Below are positions 1 to 9,300 of a stretch of 18,906 bases of DNA, in pieces. Every line of letters starts with the position of its first letter. Position 1 is the stretch's first letter. The notes below the pieces were generated by a model. That model worked only from the letters and a program-made list of their open reading frames with translations. It was not told the DNA's origin and did not search any database. Origin of the DNA: Chromera velia (lineage: Eukaryota; Sar; Chromeraceae); the NCBI GenBank assembly GCA_018398765.1, contig JAHBMJ010005743.1, positions 1 through 18,906 on the forward strand, written 5' to 3'. Both the position numbers and the translations under genes were made by a program.

Positions 1-393
1 GTTTTTTAGAGAATTCAAATTCTTTCAGTCCTTTTGTATACAGGAGCGCCCAGGCCTGCTTGGGGGGGATGGTCTCAGCAAAGGTCCAGAGGAGACAGAT
101 TTTTGCTGGGAAACTGAGCTGCGAAATACGTTTGTCGAGGACAGTTCCTGCATCTCCTCCATACCTTGTTGACCTGCAGGTACATTTGCCTTGGTTCCGG
201 TTCAAGAGACTCTGCAAATCAGAAACCCCCTCCCGGATTTCTTTCCATGTCTTGAAGTCTTTTCCGCAATCGCAAGTCTTTATGGTGGATAGGAGCATCC
301 ATTTGCATAGAGTATCAAAAAGTTCAGTAGGCGGAGTGTTTCGGACAAAGTCCAAAACACTAAGAAGAGACGTGATCTCTTCTGGTTTCATCG
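1..393 (-). CDS. Unrecognised reading frame running off the left edge, frameshifted near its 5' end
   Basis: The minus strand is open from 361 down to base 1 (120 codons) and stays open at the window edge, so the gene continues outside. It begins right after an in-frame TAG (362-364). A second frame, from an ATG at 391-393, gives MKPEEITSLLS and then joins smoothly onto VLDFVRNTPPTELF of the long frame if the reading shifts at the GTGTG stretch near 357-363. This suggests a small indel in an older gene. The protein has two close cysteine pairs (TCDCGKDF and KCTCR) that could bind a metal, and a hydrophobic helical C-terminal part (KICLLWTFAE). I recognise no family. It lies on the same strand as the LINE pieces and could belong to a mobile element, but no RT, endonuclease or gag-like motif is visible. 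The plus-strand frame over the same bases has no such features. Confidence 0.45.
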
Positions 394-939
394 TTTTCTT
401 AGTTTCTATCAATTCAAGTCAGAGCTAGAGTCTTTTAAAGGGAACCTGAAATTGAAGAACTAGGATCGAGCGGTTTCTGACTTTAGTTATAATTTCAGTT
501 GATTTTAGTGAATTTCAGTTTTTTTAAAACTAGGGCCCGTTCAGCATATTTTTGAGTAATTTTAACAAACAAATGCTTTTTGGACCCACCTCTCATCTTA
601 GGGCTTTAACCCTAGGGTTCGATAGGCTTTTGAGGGTTGGCTAGAAGCCCTAAACTGAGAACCCAGATGGTTAGAGTGGGCGCCGCCGCAAGCTCTAAAT
701 CTAATAATAGTGAGATANGCACGCAGCCGACTTTGCCTCTGTCGGCCAATAATCGGGTCTGAAGTCTCTTGTCCATCTTAAAGGTCCACAGGTTCAAAAC
801 TGCGGAGTCCTGAACCTCTGAGCAAACGGACTTTTCCCACAGAAATGTTGCTACAAAAAGCGCTCTGTCAGATGTTTTCTGACAGTTTTTGAAGATGTCT
901 GACAGAGCGTTTTCTCGGTTTTGACTTTTTTTTCGGGAG
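394..939. other. Stretch with no gene seen
   Basis: No convincing coding region is visible on either strand. The first part is AT-rich, and the later part contains an inverted repeat (861-909) and one ambiguous base (N at 718). A minus-strand frame spanning 612-1061 crosses the N and has no recognisable domain, so it is not called. Confidence 0.5.
861..909. repeat. Inverted repeat with nested competing hairpins
   Basis: CGCTCTGTCAGA (861-872) is matched by its exact reverse complement at 898-909. Inside it, CTGTCAGA (865-872) also pairs with TCTGACAG at 878-885 across a 5-base loop. The right-hand 8-mer therefore exists twice, and two alternative stems are possible. The 13-mer AGCGCTCTGTCAG (859-871) recurs exactly at 6357-6369 beside another candidate spliced locus. 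Confidence 0.7.
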
Positions 940-2053
940 TGCACTTTCGGGGCTCTGGAGGAGACGGCTGTAACAACAGTTGCTGGGTCACCTCGGATCG
1001 GCACGAAGTGGAGCTTGCAGGTGAGTCCAGTGGACACCAGCCGTCTTGATCTTGTTTTCAACGTCTGCTTGCTTGCTGCTGCTCCTCCTGTTCAAGCGGG
1101 GAAGGGCTGCCGGCCTTATCTAGGTGTTAAAGTACTGCTGCCCTCATCGCTCTCCTTACTCTTTCCTTGCAGGTCACAGTCTTAGGAGCCCCGGGATCAA
1201 CCCCCAGGTCAGCCTGTCCGGACCCGCTGCTTCTTAGGCGCTTGGTCTTTTCTTTGGAACCTTGTGTGCGCAGAATAAGCTAGACAGAAGTGCTTCCTTA
1301 ACTGCACAAAGCGTGAACGCCTGTCCCTCTGTGTTTGCAGGTGTTGGTGGACGGAGACTTGAGGACACCTGCAGGTCAGTTAAGGAAGCGCGGCTCGCTT
1401 TCTTGCTTTGCATGATGATTTGCTTAGCATCCAGCTTCTTTGTTCTGCTAGGAGCTTGACAGAAACGCATAAGGGAGGTCACTGAGAGAGGGTCGATGGA
1501 GAGTCTGCTGGAGCCTCCATTTTTTGACCGCCTCTTCTGAAGCTTTGCACAGCTCTCAGTCATGCTAGACATTTTTCTACCCAGAACAATCGCTCAGCTT
1601 TCATACATTTGAATGTCTTCCACTTGCTCCGTATATGTCAGTCCTTGAAAGCGGTCTGTACTATCCCGATGCAAATGTTCCTTACTCGTTCATCCTTTCT
1701 CATTTGTGGCACTCCGTACTGGTCTCCGTCTAAACATCTGGATCTACCTACGGACCTGTCCTTCTTTTTCACAGTTTCTCATTGACACATGCAGAACGAT
1801 TTGCAAGCTTTTGCGCCATGTAGTGTGAGTTCTTTGTAAAAAGAATTATGTTATCTCTGTGCTCTGTTCTCTCCGACCGCTGCTGACCGCCTCCTGTCCG
1901 GTCTGACCAGCCTAGCTGTGAAGCCCTCCTTCCTGCACTGTTTCTCTTGCAGAAGAAACAATTCTTTATAGTTGATTGGCGGGGCTAAACGTTGTTTTTG
2001 AACATATCCATTAGTGTTGTGCTTGTGTATTTCTTTGCAGGTAACATTCACTA
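940..2053 (+). other. Candidate spliced locus with very short exons
   Basis: On the plus strand I see an acceptor after a T-run (CGGGAG at 934-939) and a near-perfect donor CAG|GTGAGT at 1020/1021. Next come an acceptor TTTCCTTGCAG ending at 1172, donor CAG|GTCAGC at 1207/1208, acceptor GTGTTTGCAG ending at 1340, donor CAG|GTCAGT at 1374/1375 and acceptor TTTCTTTGCAG ending at 2040. Joining 940-1020, 1173-1207 (35 bases), 1341-1374 (34 bases) and 2041-2053 keeps one open frame across all three junctions (phases 1, 0, 1) and ends in TAA at 2051-2053. Readable parts include CNNSCWVTSDRHEVELAG and INPQVLVDGDLRTPAG. No family is recognised and no start is defined. The chance of a spurious chain is real with exons this short. 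Confidence 0.27.
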
Positions 2054-2284
2054 ACTTCTACGTGCCGCGGTGATCATAATTTTTCCCACTATGCACCCTA
2101 GCTAATCAACCAGTCTTTTGAGCACATTTGAGCAGATTTGCACAAGAGTAACGATTTTAAATGCTTTAAAAGACTCTAGATTGCTTCAAGTAACCTACTT
2201 TTACTTTATAATGAAGCTAGAATATAGTAAATTTAAAAGTCACTTTGGATTCCACTAAGTCCTACTTTGGGGTCCACTCTGTTC
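2054..2284. other. AT-rich stretch with nothing recognisable
   Basis: No open frame of note on either strand. It separates the candidate plus-strand exons from the broken end of the LINE fragment. Confidence 0.5.
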
Positions 2285-3312
2285 TAGGAGCCCCTTCTTG
2301 CCTCTTTTGCATTCCTGTACCAAGCCTACCACTGCTCCGATCCCCTCTTTTGTGCCCACCCCTTTCCTAAACCCGATCTATCTGTCGTCAAAACAAGCTT
2401 GCTGACGGATTCTATCATCCATAAGGAGACCAAAGAGCTTTGCAAGGGGGTTAACGACATAGAGTGGATGCCAGTCATTCGGCTGTGGCGAAGGGGGACC
2501 TTTCGGGACGGGTACGATTCTCAACCAATTCCAGTTATCAAGCTAACACGCATATGCATGCATTAAATTAAAGAAAACAAATAAAAGGAAGCGAGAGATG
2601 GGAGAGTGGCAAAAGCAAAGGTCGAGTTGTTGAGGAGAGATGCCATCAAGCCCTGCCGCTTTCTTTCTATTCATTCCTTTCAGACAATCAGTCACCTGCT
2701 TATACGAGAAAATGAATTGCTTCGGGAGCTCCGGCTCCGGATCAGGCTCTGGCAATTCTTCACCCTCCCCAAAAACCCGTGCCCAATGGTTTGAAAAGTC
2801 TCTTGCCCCTGGTCTCAGACCATCTTTCAACAACTTTTTCCTTTCTTTCCAAAGGAAGAGGGGGTCATTAAGCAAATGTGTCTTCGCTTTTTCAGTTTCC
2901 GCTCTCTCATATCTCTTCTTTTTCTGCTGGAAGATCTCTCTCCTTTTCTTTAAGATGTCTTCTACCTTTTTCTGCTTTAACTCTCTCTCTACCCCACTTA
3001 TACAATCCTCGACTTCCTTCCTTGCTTTCTTTAGGCATTCCTGCAGCTCTTTACATTCCTCATCCCACCACCTTTCCTTCTCTCTAAACAACGTTTTGAA
3101 GGTAGGAGGCTGTTGCTTCTCTATCGCTTTCGCTATTACTTCCTTCACTGGCCCAACCAAAACCCGACACCAGGCTGTGGCCAAGGTTTTCACCCGGTCT
3201 TTTTTATCTTGAGGGCTCACTGGGGAGGAGGTCAAAGAAGAGGGCAAAAAGGCTATCGAGGAGGGTGGGGAAGAAAACACAGGAGGGGGTGGGGGAAGGG
3301 GAGGCTCTTCGA
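2285..3312 (-). pseudogene. LINE linker and N-terminal half of reverse transcriptase, degenerate
   Basis: After a proline-rich stretch comes a charged helical linker (WWDEECKELQECLKKARKE, KKRYERAETEKAK) typical between LINE endonuclease and RT. Then FSYKQVTDCLKGM and KKAAGLDGIS (about 2636-2665) match the first RT block. After a frame break near 2560 the next blocks are still readable: WNWLRIVPVPKG (about 2494-2530), WHPLYVVNPLAKLFG and MDDRIRQQ. After a TAG at 2378-2380, where the motif normally has Gln, comes IGFRKGVGTKEGIGAVVGL, which matches the block before the first catalytic aspartate. Recognisable RT ends near 2285, before that aspartate. Confidence in identity is high and in exact borders low. 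Confidence 0.8.
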
Positions 3313-4340
3313 ATGGGCCATTGGTTCAACTTCTTTATGATGCTCCCAGAGTCCCTGCCATGTCTCTCCCACCAGTTCTTTTGCTGCTGCCGCTATTGGC
3401 AGCAAATCCTCATCTTTCACCGCTGCCTTTCTGATGGATCTGTAAAGCGGGGGGCACTGCTGCAGGGATGGGGCATCCGTCCGCTTTCCCGCAGCCTCAA
3501 GCGAAGAAAAGAGGAGAGAAAAACAGATAGATGCATGGTCATGATCGGAGCCAATCAGTCTATCGAAAGCGATTTCCCAGTCAGTGCAAGAAGAGAGAAG
3601 GAAAGGGTCAACCAATGCATAATCGATAACGGATGCCTCTTTTTTCGTGTTCTTTGATTTACAGGTATAAGTATCCAAAAAGTGGAAGTCTTTGCCCCCA
3701 CACTTCCCTTGCAGACCATTCAGGATGAGTAGGTTGCTTTCACTACAAAGATGCACCAATTCACGGCACATGGGGTCGACTGACTGCTTGCATTCTGAAT
3801 GCCGGATAAAAGAGGGAGCCGACTCGTCAGAGCCGGTAGATTTGTCCTGTTCGAACAGTTGCTCACGATTCCATTCGAGACCTTCTAGACAGAGCGATGC
3901 TGTATGAGAGTTGAGGTCTCCCAGGACCATTCTCGGCTCTCCCAGGGGGATAGAGCACAAATAATCCAACAGGATCTCTTTCGTGTCATCTTTTTTATGA
4001 TTCGACCAACCCCCCGGCAAATACACCCCAAACACATGCAGTTTTCTACTCGACGAGTAGATGGCCACCCTGGCGATGCTCGGCTCTACTAGCTTAAACT
4101 CTGGTCTGAGTTCTCCCCAACAGTCCGATTTGACCAAAACGCATACGCCTCCAGACCGATTTCTTTGTCTGCATAAGCGGAATGGACTTTTATCTTTCTC
4201 CTTCTCCATTCCCTATATGACCAATTTACTCCTTTCCAGCCCCCCAGTTCTAGATTGCAGGACAGGTGCTGTGTTTCGATCAGAACCACAACATCCGCAT
4301 CCATTTCAGTAAGCCATGAACGAATGTCTCCATTTCTTAT
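3310..4340 (-). pseudogene. LINE apurinic/apyrimidinic-type endonuclease domain, frameshifted
   Basis: This is the exonuclease/endonuclease/phosphatase-fold domain that nicks target DNA to prime reverse transcription. Visible motifs in order are DADVVVLIETQHL (metal-binding Glu, about 4262-4301), SGGVCVLVKS (about 4130-4160), GDLNSH (catalytic Asp/Asn, about 3904-3921), SVIDYALV (about 3617-3640) and GSDHDHAS (terminal Asp-His, about 3530-3553). All the key residues I would look for are present. The first part (4304 to about 4212) is in one frame and the rest (from about 4209) in another, so at least one indel has broken it. The reading continues as a helical linker to about 3310, where a second shift occurs. 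Confidence 0.85.
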
Positions 4341-4350
4341 CTTCTTATCT

Positions 4351-4698
4351 CTATTTTCGTGATGTCAAATCCATTTCTAGCTAGACTTGTATATAAAACA
4401 TTTTTTTTGGTAATTAATTGTGATTTATATAATAAGTATTACTGATACATGCATATACCATGCTACTCTATGCATAGTTTGTATCATAGTACAGATGATA
4501 CTTCGTTTTTTAGGGAATTTTTGTGTTGAATGTATTTGAATAGTGTATCTGATGATAATGATGATGATGATTGAGGGTTAAATCCTAGATTTCGCGACAT
4601 GAAATTCCAAGCCATTAGCAAGGCTTTGAAGACAACCCAGAGCACACATTCATGGGGGGGGGATGAGGAAGCCTGCATGCTAAACGGATTGATTCGCC
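4351..4698 (-). other. Spacer between LINE fragments, probable 3' tail of fragment B
   Basis: Immediately 3' (minus strand) of fragment B's stop the sequence becomes AT-rich. It contains a short imperfect (ATC/TCA)n run (plus strand TGATGATAATGATGATGATG, about 4551-4570) and a T-run near 4402. LINEs often end in short repeats of this kind, so this may hold fragment B's 3' UTR and tail followed by the 5' UTR of fragment A. An imperfect inverted repeat, TGATACATGCATA against TATGCATAGTTTGTATCA, lies at about 4443-4486. No gene is seen. Confidence 0.4.
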
Positions 4699-6282
4699 TC
4701 AACTTGCCTTATCGACAGAATGGACTTTCTTGAGACAGTCGGCTATAGCTTTGGAACCGCTTCTAGGCAGGATTGTGCACAACAGCAACACCATATCCTT
4801 CATTTTCTTCTCATTATCAGAAGTGCCCCTCCCGGTTGCACCTGCAAGGCGTTGTGCGATCTGTATTCTTATGTCAATGGGCGTTTTCTGCTTTACAATT
4901 TCATACAGTTCTTTCAGCCTGTTCCGTTCCCTTTCTGTGTCCTTACATTCCGTCAGGACATGAACCTCATCTTTGATCATACGCGAGGGGGACAAACATT
5001 TATCAAACAGCCGTTCCGGTTGAGTTCTATCTATATCTCCCCCTGTGAGAGCCCTGAAAAGCATACGGAAGCCTACGGAGGACTGCAACAGACTCTTTGG
5101 CAGAGGTTTAACATTGTACTCTATCATTTCACTTCTCGGACGCCATTTCCTTTCACTTAGAAAGTGCATGGCCAAACGCTGTCTGGTTGGATTCTCTGAT
5201 TAGAAAGGGGAGAGATTCGCAAGGCGAAAGAAAATTCTGTCTCTGTCTCTAACGTTTCTAGTTTCTTCTTTCAACCAGTCAGACAGCCAGGCACCCTCTA
5301 CGATCTTTTTTGCCGCCCTTTTCCTTGTGCCCTTGCCCTTCTTTGTAAACTTGTCCCCCACCATGCTTGGCAATGGAGGCCACAAAAAAGAGCAATCTAA
5401 TAGAACGGCCAGCCATTTTACTGTCTTAATGAAGGGTTCACATGAGCCAGCCAAGCACTCATTCCACACTGCCCGGGGTAGAGCATAGTGGATCGATTTG
5501 ATACATTGGATGAAACCCCCAGTCAACTTATCAAGTAGAGAACTAAATGGCTCGAGAGAGAGAGAAAGAAGGGAAGGCGAAACAAAAGAGTGATGGGAAA
5601 GACCAAAACAACATCAAATAAAACGTAACTGTAATGCATCGAGGCAGGCAACATCTAATTTTCTCAGCGGGATCATTTCCAGTCCATACAGCACGACTGG
5701 CAGCCAGAAGGCCTTGAACAAAGTAATTTTAAAAAATGGAGAAACAAAGCCCAGAGAAGGAAGAGTACCAAACACAGCCCCCAATGCCTTCTCTGCTGCC
5801 TCAATGCGGGCTTCGACTGTCTTGCTAAGGTCCCCGCCCTCAAAAACCCAATTGCCCAAATACTTATATTTACTCACCGCTTCCACTGGTCTACCTTCAT
5901 AAAGAAAAGGGGTCCAGGGCACTAGGTCGGGGTGGGGGGAGGAGAGACACATAACTTTTATTTTCTTTAAATTCACCTTCAGGCTGTGCTCCTTACAATA
6001 GTCCTCGAGGTAAGATAGGCGTTTCTGCAAGTCTGAAACACTGTGAGCAAACAGAACAAGGTCGTCAGCATATCTGATGCTTTCGATTAAAACGTCAGAC
6101 AGTCTGACAGGAGTCTCTCTATCAGTACCCCCAGCCGAGCTTTGATTCCTGTTTTCATTATCAGAGCTAACAGACTTATGTAGATTGTTGATGAAAAGAA
6201 GAAAGAGGAGAGGAGAGAGAGGATCGCCTTGTTTTATTCCTTCGCCTTCTGGAAAGCATTCTGTTGCCCCATCCCTGTTTCA
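4699..6282 (-). pseudogene. LINE fragment B: catalytic half of reverse transcriptase plus C-terminal domain
   Basis: One frame runs from a TGA at 6280-6282 to a TGA at 4699-4701, about 526 codons, broken only by TGA at 5614-5616 and TAA at 5200-5202. In order: TECFPEGEGIKQGDPLSP (about 6205-6255), LLFLLFINNL, the catalytic YADDLVLFA (YADD at 6061-6072), the thumb KYKYLGNW (about 5855-5880), a connection region, and a C-terminal cysteine/histidine segment with C...DEVHVLTEC (about 4930-5010) like the CCHC motif at the end of many LINE ORF2 proteins. No RNase H domain is seen. RT blocks before GIKQGD are absent. Having a single frame with few lesions, it looks younger or less damaged than fragment A. 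Confidence 0.87.
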
Positions 6283-7785
6283 GATGGGTGTGCGGCCCCG
6301 ACCTGACACAGAACAGCGCTCCCCTCTCTTCACACTTCTGCGTCAGGGGTGCGAGCAGCGCTCTGTCAGTGCTACGTTGTCGGGTTGCAGCTGGGGGACA
6401 GTGAGTAAGCGGTGGGGGGACCCGATGGGTCGAGATAAAGAGAGGGTTTGTCCTTTCAAACTTGCCACTCGTTCTTTATTAGAGATGCCCCAAGCCCTTT
6501 TTGGGCCTTCAGGACTTATCCTGAAGTCCGGTAGAGACGCTTTTGTGTCTGTGGTAAGTGCACGCAACCTGTGGATGGTTGAGTCACTCCTTCTTTCCAT
6601 ACGAAGGGTGGGGATAGGGTGGGGGAAAGTTCAGCGCGATGTGCAGAGTCGTTCCGTCAAGTTGCTTGAGCATGCTGGAATGACACAGCAGCTTGAGGCA
6701 AAAACCTGGGGGGAGGAGAAGTGCCACGTAGGCATTTTCCTTTAAATTTCCTCTGCAGGACTGTCACAGCATTCGACCTCCGTTTTGGTGCGGAGTTTGC
6801 GCGGACAAATGGGAAGGCCTTCAGGCAGGGGGCAGCCCAAAAATTCTGTGGTCTGCTCTCAAGCGTTTTCTTTCCCCCCGAGGTGCGTACTTCCAATGAT
6901 TGGAAGCCCAAGGCAGTGTTGAAAAAACTGCCCTCCGAAAGATTGCACCTTGCCTGCACGACTCTGATTCTCCAGGGATATCTGGAAGAATTCAAGGGCG
7001 GTTAGCTTTTGCTGTCCAATGAGGGGAAACGTATGAAAGGGGCGATGTTGGCTTTGTTTAAGGTGGTGAGGTTTTACCTGAAGAGAGCAGTAAAGTGCCA
7101 CGCCACAGTTCTGCTCGCCCTCGGGGAGCCCCTTTCGAAGGCTGCAGACGTCGGGAGGGTGACAGCATGCCAGGGGTCGGTGAGATATAGTCACAACACG
7201 TTCCGAGAGCTGTGTGCAAGAATCGGTATATCGTGTTCTGGGGACGTATTTTCCCTTAAAGACACCCTCTCCAAGAGGGATTTTGCCCGTGTCGCAAGAT
7301 TTGTCGAGGGGGGACAACCGATCCCTAAACAGTTACTGTGCCCCTTCTAGCCGTCAGACGCAGCCAGATCCCCCAGTTACAGGGAGCTGTAGTAGAGGGA
7401 GCACGAGAAGTTTCACCAACCGATCGAGAAGACGCGCTCCGATTTTCTAGAGTGGCTGAATGGGGCATTGGTGGGGGGGGTGTTGCAGCAGTCCAAGTGG
7501 CTCGACTGTCCGCGTTTCTTGGACCGTCTTCTTTCCTCCCAGAAGTCCTCCTCGAAGGAGTGTAACCTTCTTGTCGGAGGCCTCCTCTCCAAGCCCTCCC
7601 CCTTCTGCTCCTATAAAGGAATGCATGAGATCGAAAAGTCGTGGAACGTTCCGCTACTTATGCTGTGTTTGAATGCTGTGCGTTCTCTTGAGCAGAAAAT
7701 CGATGAGGAGACGAACTTTGGTCTCATCTGGCTGGCTAAGAAGAGGGCGGCAGGGAAGGTAGGAGGTCCGATAGTGATTGAATGA
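6279..7785 (+). pseudogene. Degenerate, probably once spliced plus-strand gene of unknown family
   Basis: A plus-strand frame from 6279 to 6400 (FRWVCGPDLTQN ... LRCRVAAGGQ) meets a strong donor ACA|GTGAGTAAG at 6401. An acceptor with a pyrimidine tract (CCTCTGCAG) ends at 6758. Joining them is in phase and leads into a frame that reads FDLRFGAEFARTNGKAFRQ and continues to TGA at 7783-7785. TAG codons at 7003, 7348, 7390 and 7393 interrupt it, yet protein-like composition resumes in the same frame after each one (for example AMLALFKVVRFYLKRAVK, QSKWLDCPRFLDRLL, WNVPLLMLCLNAVRSL). This argues for an old gene with nonsense changes rather than random sequence. A second strong donor (GTG|GTAAGT at 6554) also uses this intron but in a different phase. 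I recognise no domain. Further introns could remove some stops. Confidence 0.4.
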
Positions 7786-8462
7786 TGCAAGCATTTTGGA
7801 CTCGACCGCTTGCGCTTTGACCAGCCTATTTATATAATACAAAGCATTGTCTGAGTCGGTTGTGGTCTCCTGATGCACACGAGCACGGGTAAAAGAGAGC
7901 GAATCCGAGGCCCTGCACTTCATATATAAACATAAATTTGATTAAAAAAGAGTTCCTGATCTTTTTTCAATTTGTTTATCCACAACTTTAAAAACACCAC
8001 CTAAGACAACACCCGTTTTTTATGTATCACCCCCGGCAATACTTAGACAGCGGTTAATTATTTGTCTTGTTAAGTTGCAAGATAAATAATAAAAAAATAA
8101 AAAGATTGTTTTTATAAAAAATAAGGAAAAATAAAAAAGAATAGAACAAACAACAACAAAAAAATAAAATAACATAAACCAAAAATTACATAATCGTAGG
8201 ATTAGCTTTAATTATTTTTTTAATTTTAAAGTTCGATCTTTTGTTTTTTTGTAATAGTTTGATCAACCGCACCGCTGCCCTCCGCTGCAGATGTGAACGA
8301 ACTTGAACCGTAATTTAGTCTTAGTTGAACGTTCTGTTTCTAAGTGGTCCGCCTAGTGGTCCGCAGTGTCAACGAGGTAGAATGATCAAAATAAATGACT
8401 AAGCTAGGTGGAGCCGAACTCCTGGCAGTCCTAGTGGCAGACTGGCAGTTAGTGCTAGGAAA

Positions 8463-8544
8463 AGGTTCAAGGTTCAAGGTTCAAGGTTCACTTCGAAGTA
8501 ATGAACTTGAATCAGGTTCAAAAACAGGTTCAAAAACAGGTTCA
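8463..8544 (+). repeat. AGGTTCA tandem array 1
   Basis: Four exact head-to-tail copies of the 7-mer AGGTTCA occupy 8463-8490. After a short spacer containing TGAACTTGAA, three more copies start at 8514, 8526 and 8538 with an exact 12-base period (AGGTTCAAAAAC). The array ends in CACTTTT, as does array 2. Confidence 0.9.
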
Positions 8545-8772
8545 CTTTTAATTAATAGAAACCTCATTTTTTCATGTTATTTTATGCCTTTAAATTAGGT
8601 TTTAATGCATTTTTAGAACGTTTTATTATAGAATCTATGCCTTTGTAGTGTTTTTAAATAATTCAGAGACTTTAGGCTTAACTACAATTAAGTAAGTAAG
8701 TAGTTTAAATCAATATTTACACTCATATTAGGCCGGCCTTATGCTAGTGGCCGCGCGTCTGGCCTCCAAAAC

Positions 8773-8862
8773 AGGTTCAAAACAGGTTCAACAGGTTCAA
8801 CAGGTTCAAAACAGGTTCAACAGGTTCACTTTTTCAGATTTGAACCTTTTCTTAATGAACCT
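8773..8862 (+). repeat. AGGTTCA tandem array 2 with inverted copies
   Basis: Six copies of ACAGGTTCA start (heptamer) at 8773, 8784, 8793, 8802, 8813 and 8822, with spacings of 11, 9, 9, 11 and 9 bases. Two inverted copies, TGAACCT at 8841-8847 and 8856-8862, each followed by TTTC, come next. Like array 1, the direct block ends in CACTTTT. Confidence 0.9.
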
Positions 8863-9300
8863 TTTCCCAGCTCTACTGGCAGTCTATGTTGATGATACAG
8901 TTCTGACAGTTTATACTGTTTATCTAAGTCTTCTTTTTACTATTGACGCCAAAAAAACTTCAACACTAGCTTTAACACAGCAAAAAGGGAAATGTCTGTC
9001 TCTAAGTTGTATCACTATAAGGTACTATAAGGTGAACAGATTGTGCATGGAACTTGAATATAAAGCAAGTATAATTAATTTCTCTCACATACTAAAAGAA
9101 GATCGATAAAATCAGAATTACAACTTTCAAGTTTACAGCTAAAAAAACGGAAAAGTAATTTACCATTCATGTTTAGATTACGTAGTTATCATATACCACC
9201 ATTGATCAGCAGCTTCATCTCACAGTAGTTAATTTACAATATATATAGTTATAGCTTATAACAATATGTATCAAACGTTCGTATTTTAAAAATGCTGCTG

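Larger units (their letters stand above)
2285..4350 (-). mobile_element. LINE (APE-type non-LTR retrotransposon) fragment A: endonuclease, linker and N-terminal RT
   Basis: Reading the minus strand from 4350 to 2285 gives the normal LINE order: APE-like endonuclease, a basic coiled linker, then the first RT motifs. It stops short of the catalytic aspartates. The frame breaks near 4210, near 3310 and near 2560, and an in-frame TAG sits at 2378-2380, so it cannot encode a working protein. The 3' end is lost inside the RT at about 2285. This is unusual because LINE copies normally lose the 5' end. Fragment B, on the same strand just upstream (4699-6282), carries almost exactly the missing part. 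Confidence 0.85.

Noticed and set aside
600-655. Telomere-like TTAGGG/CCCTAAA words and a GGTTCGAT box resembling a tRNA B box
   Set aside because: Only isolated single units occur, and no cloverleaf or A box with proper spacing can be formed.
612-1572. Minus-strand frames at 612-1061 and 1234-1572
   Set aside because: No domain, one crosses an ambiguous base, and the splice-like signals in this stretch are on the other strand.
2640-3340. Plus-strand Ser/Phe-rich frames opposite the LINE linker
   Set aside because: They are antisense shadows of the lysine/glutamate-rich LINE linker, which has recognisable RT blocks in the correct order.
2378-7395. Possible reassignment of TAG to an amino acid, because several protein-like frames are broken by TAG
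   Set aside because: Fragment B is also broken by TGA (5614) and TAA (5200) in the same way, the region is a mobile-element graveyard, and the host CH-gene exons ending in TGA and TAG look normal.
8463-8862. AGGTTCA array read as nuclear-receptor half sites or pol III B boxes
   Set aside because: Nuclear receptors are an animal family, and the sites lack the conserved GGTTCGANNCC core and any A box or terminator in register.
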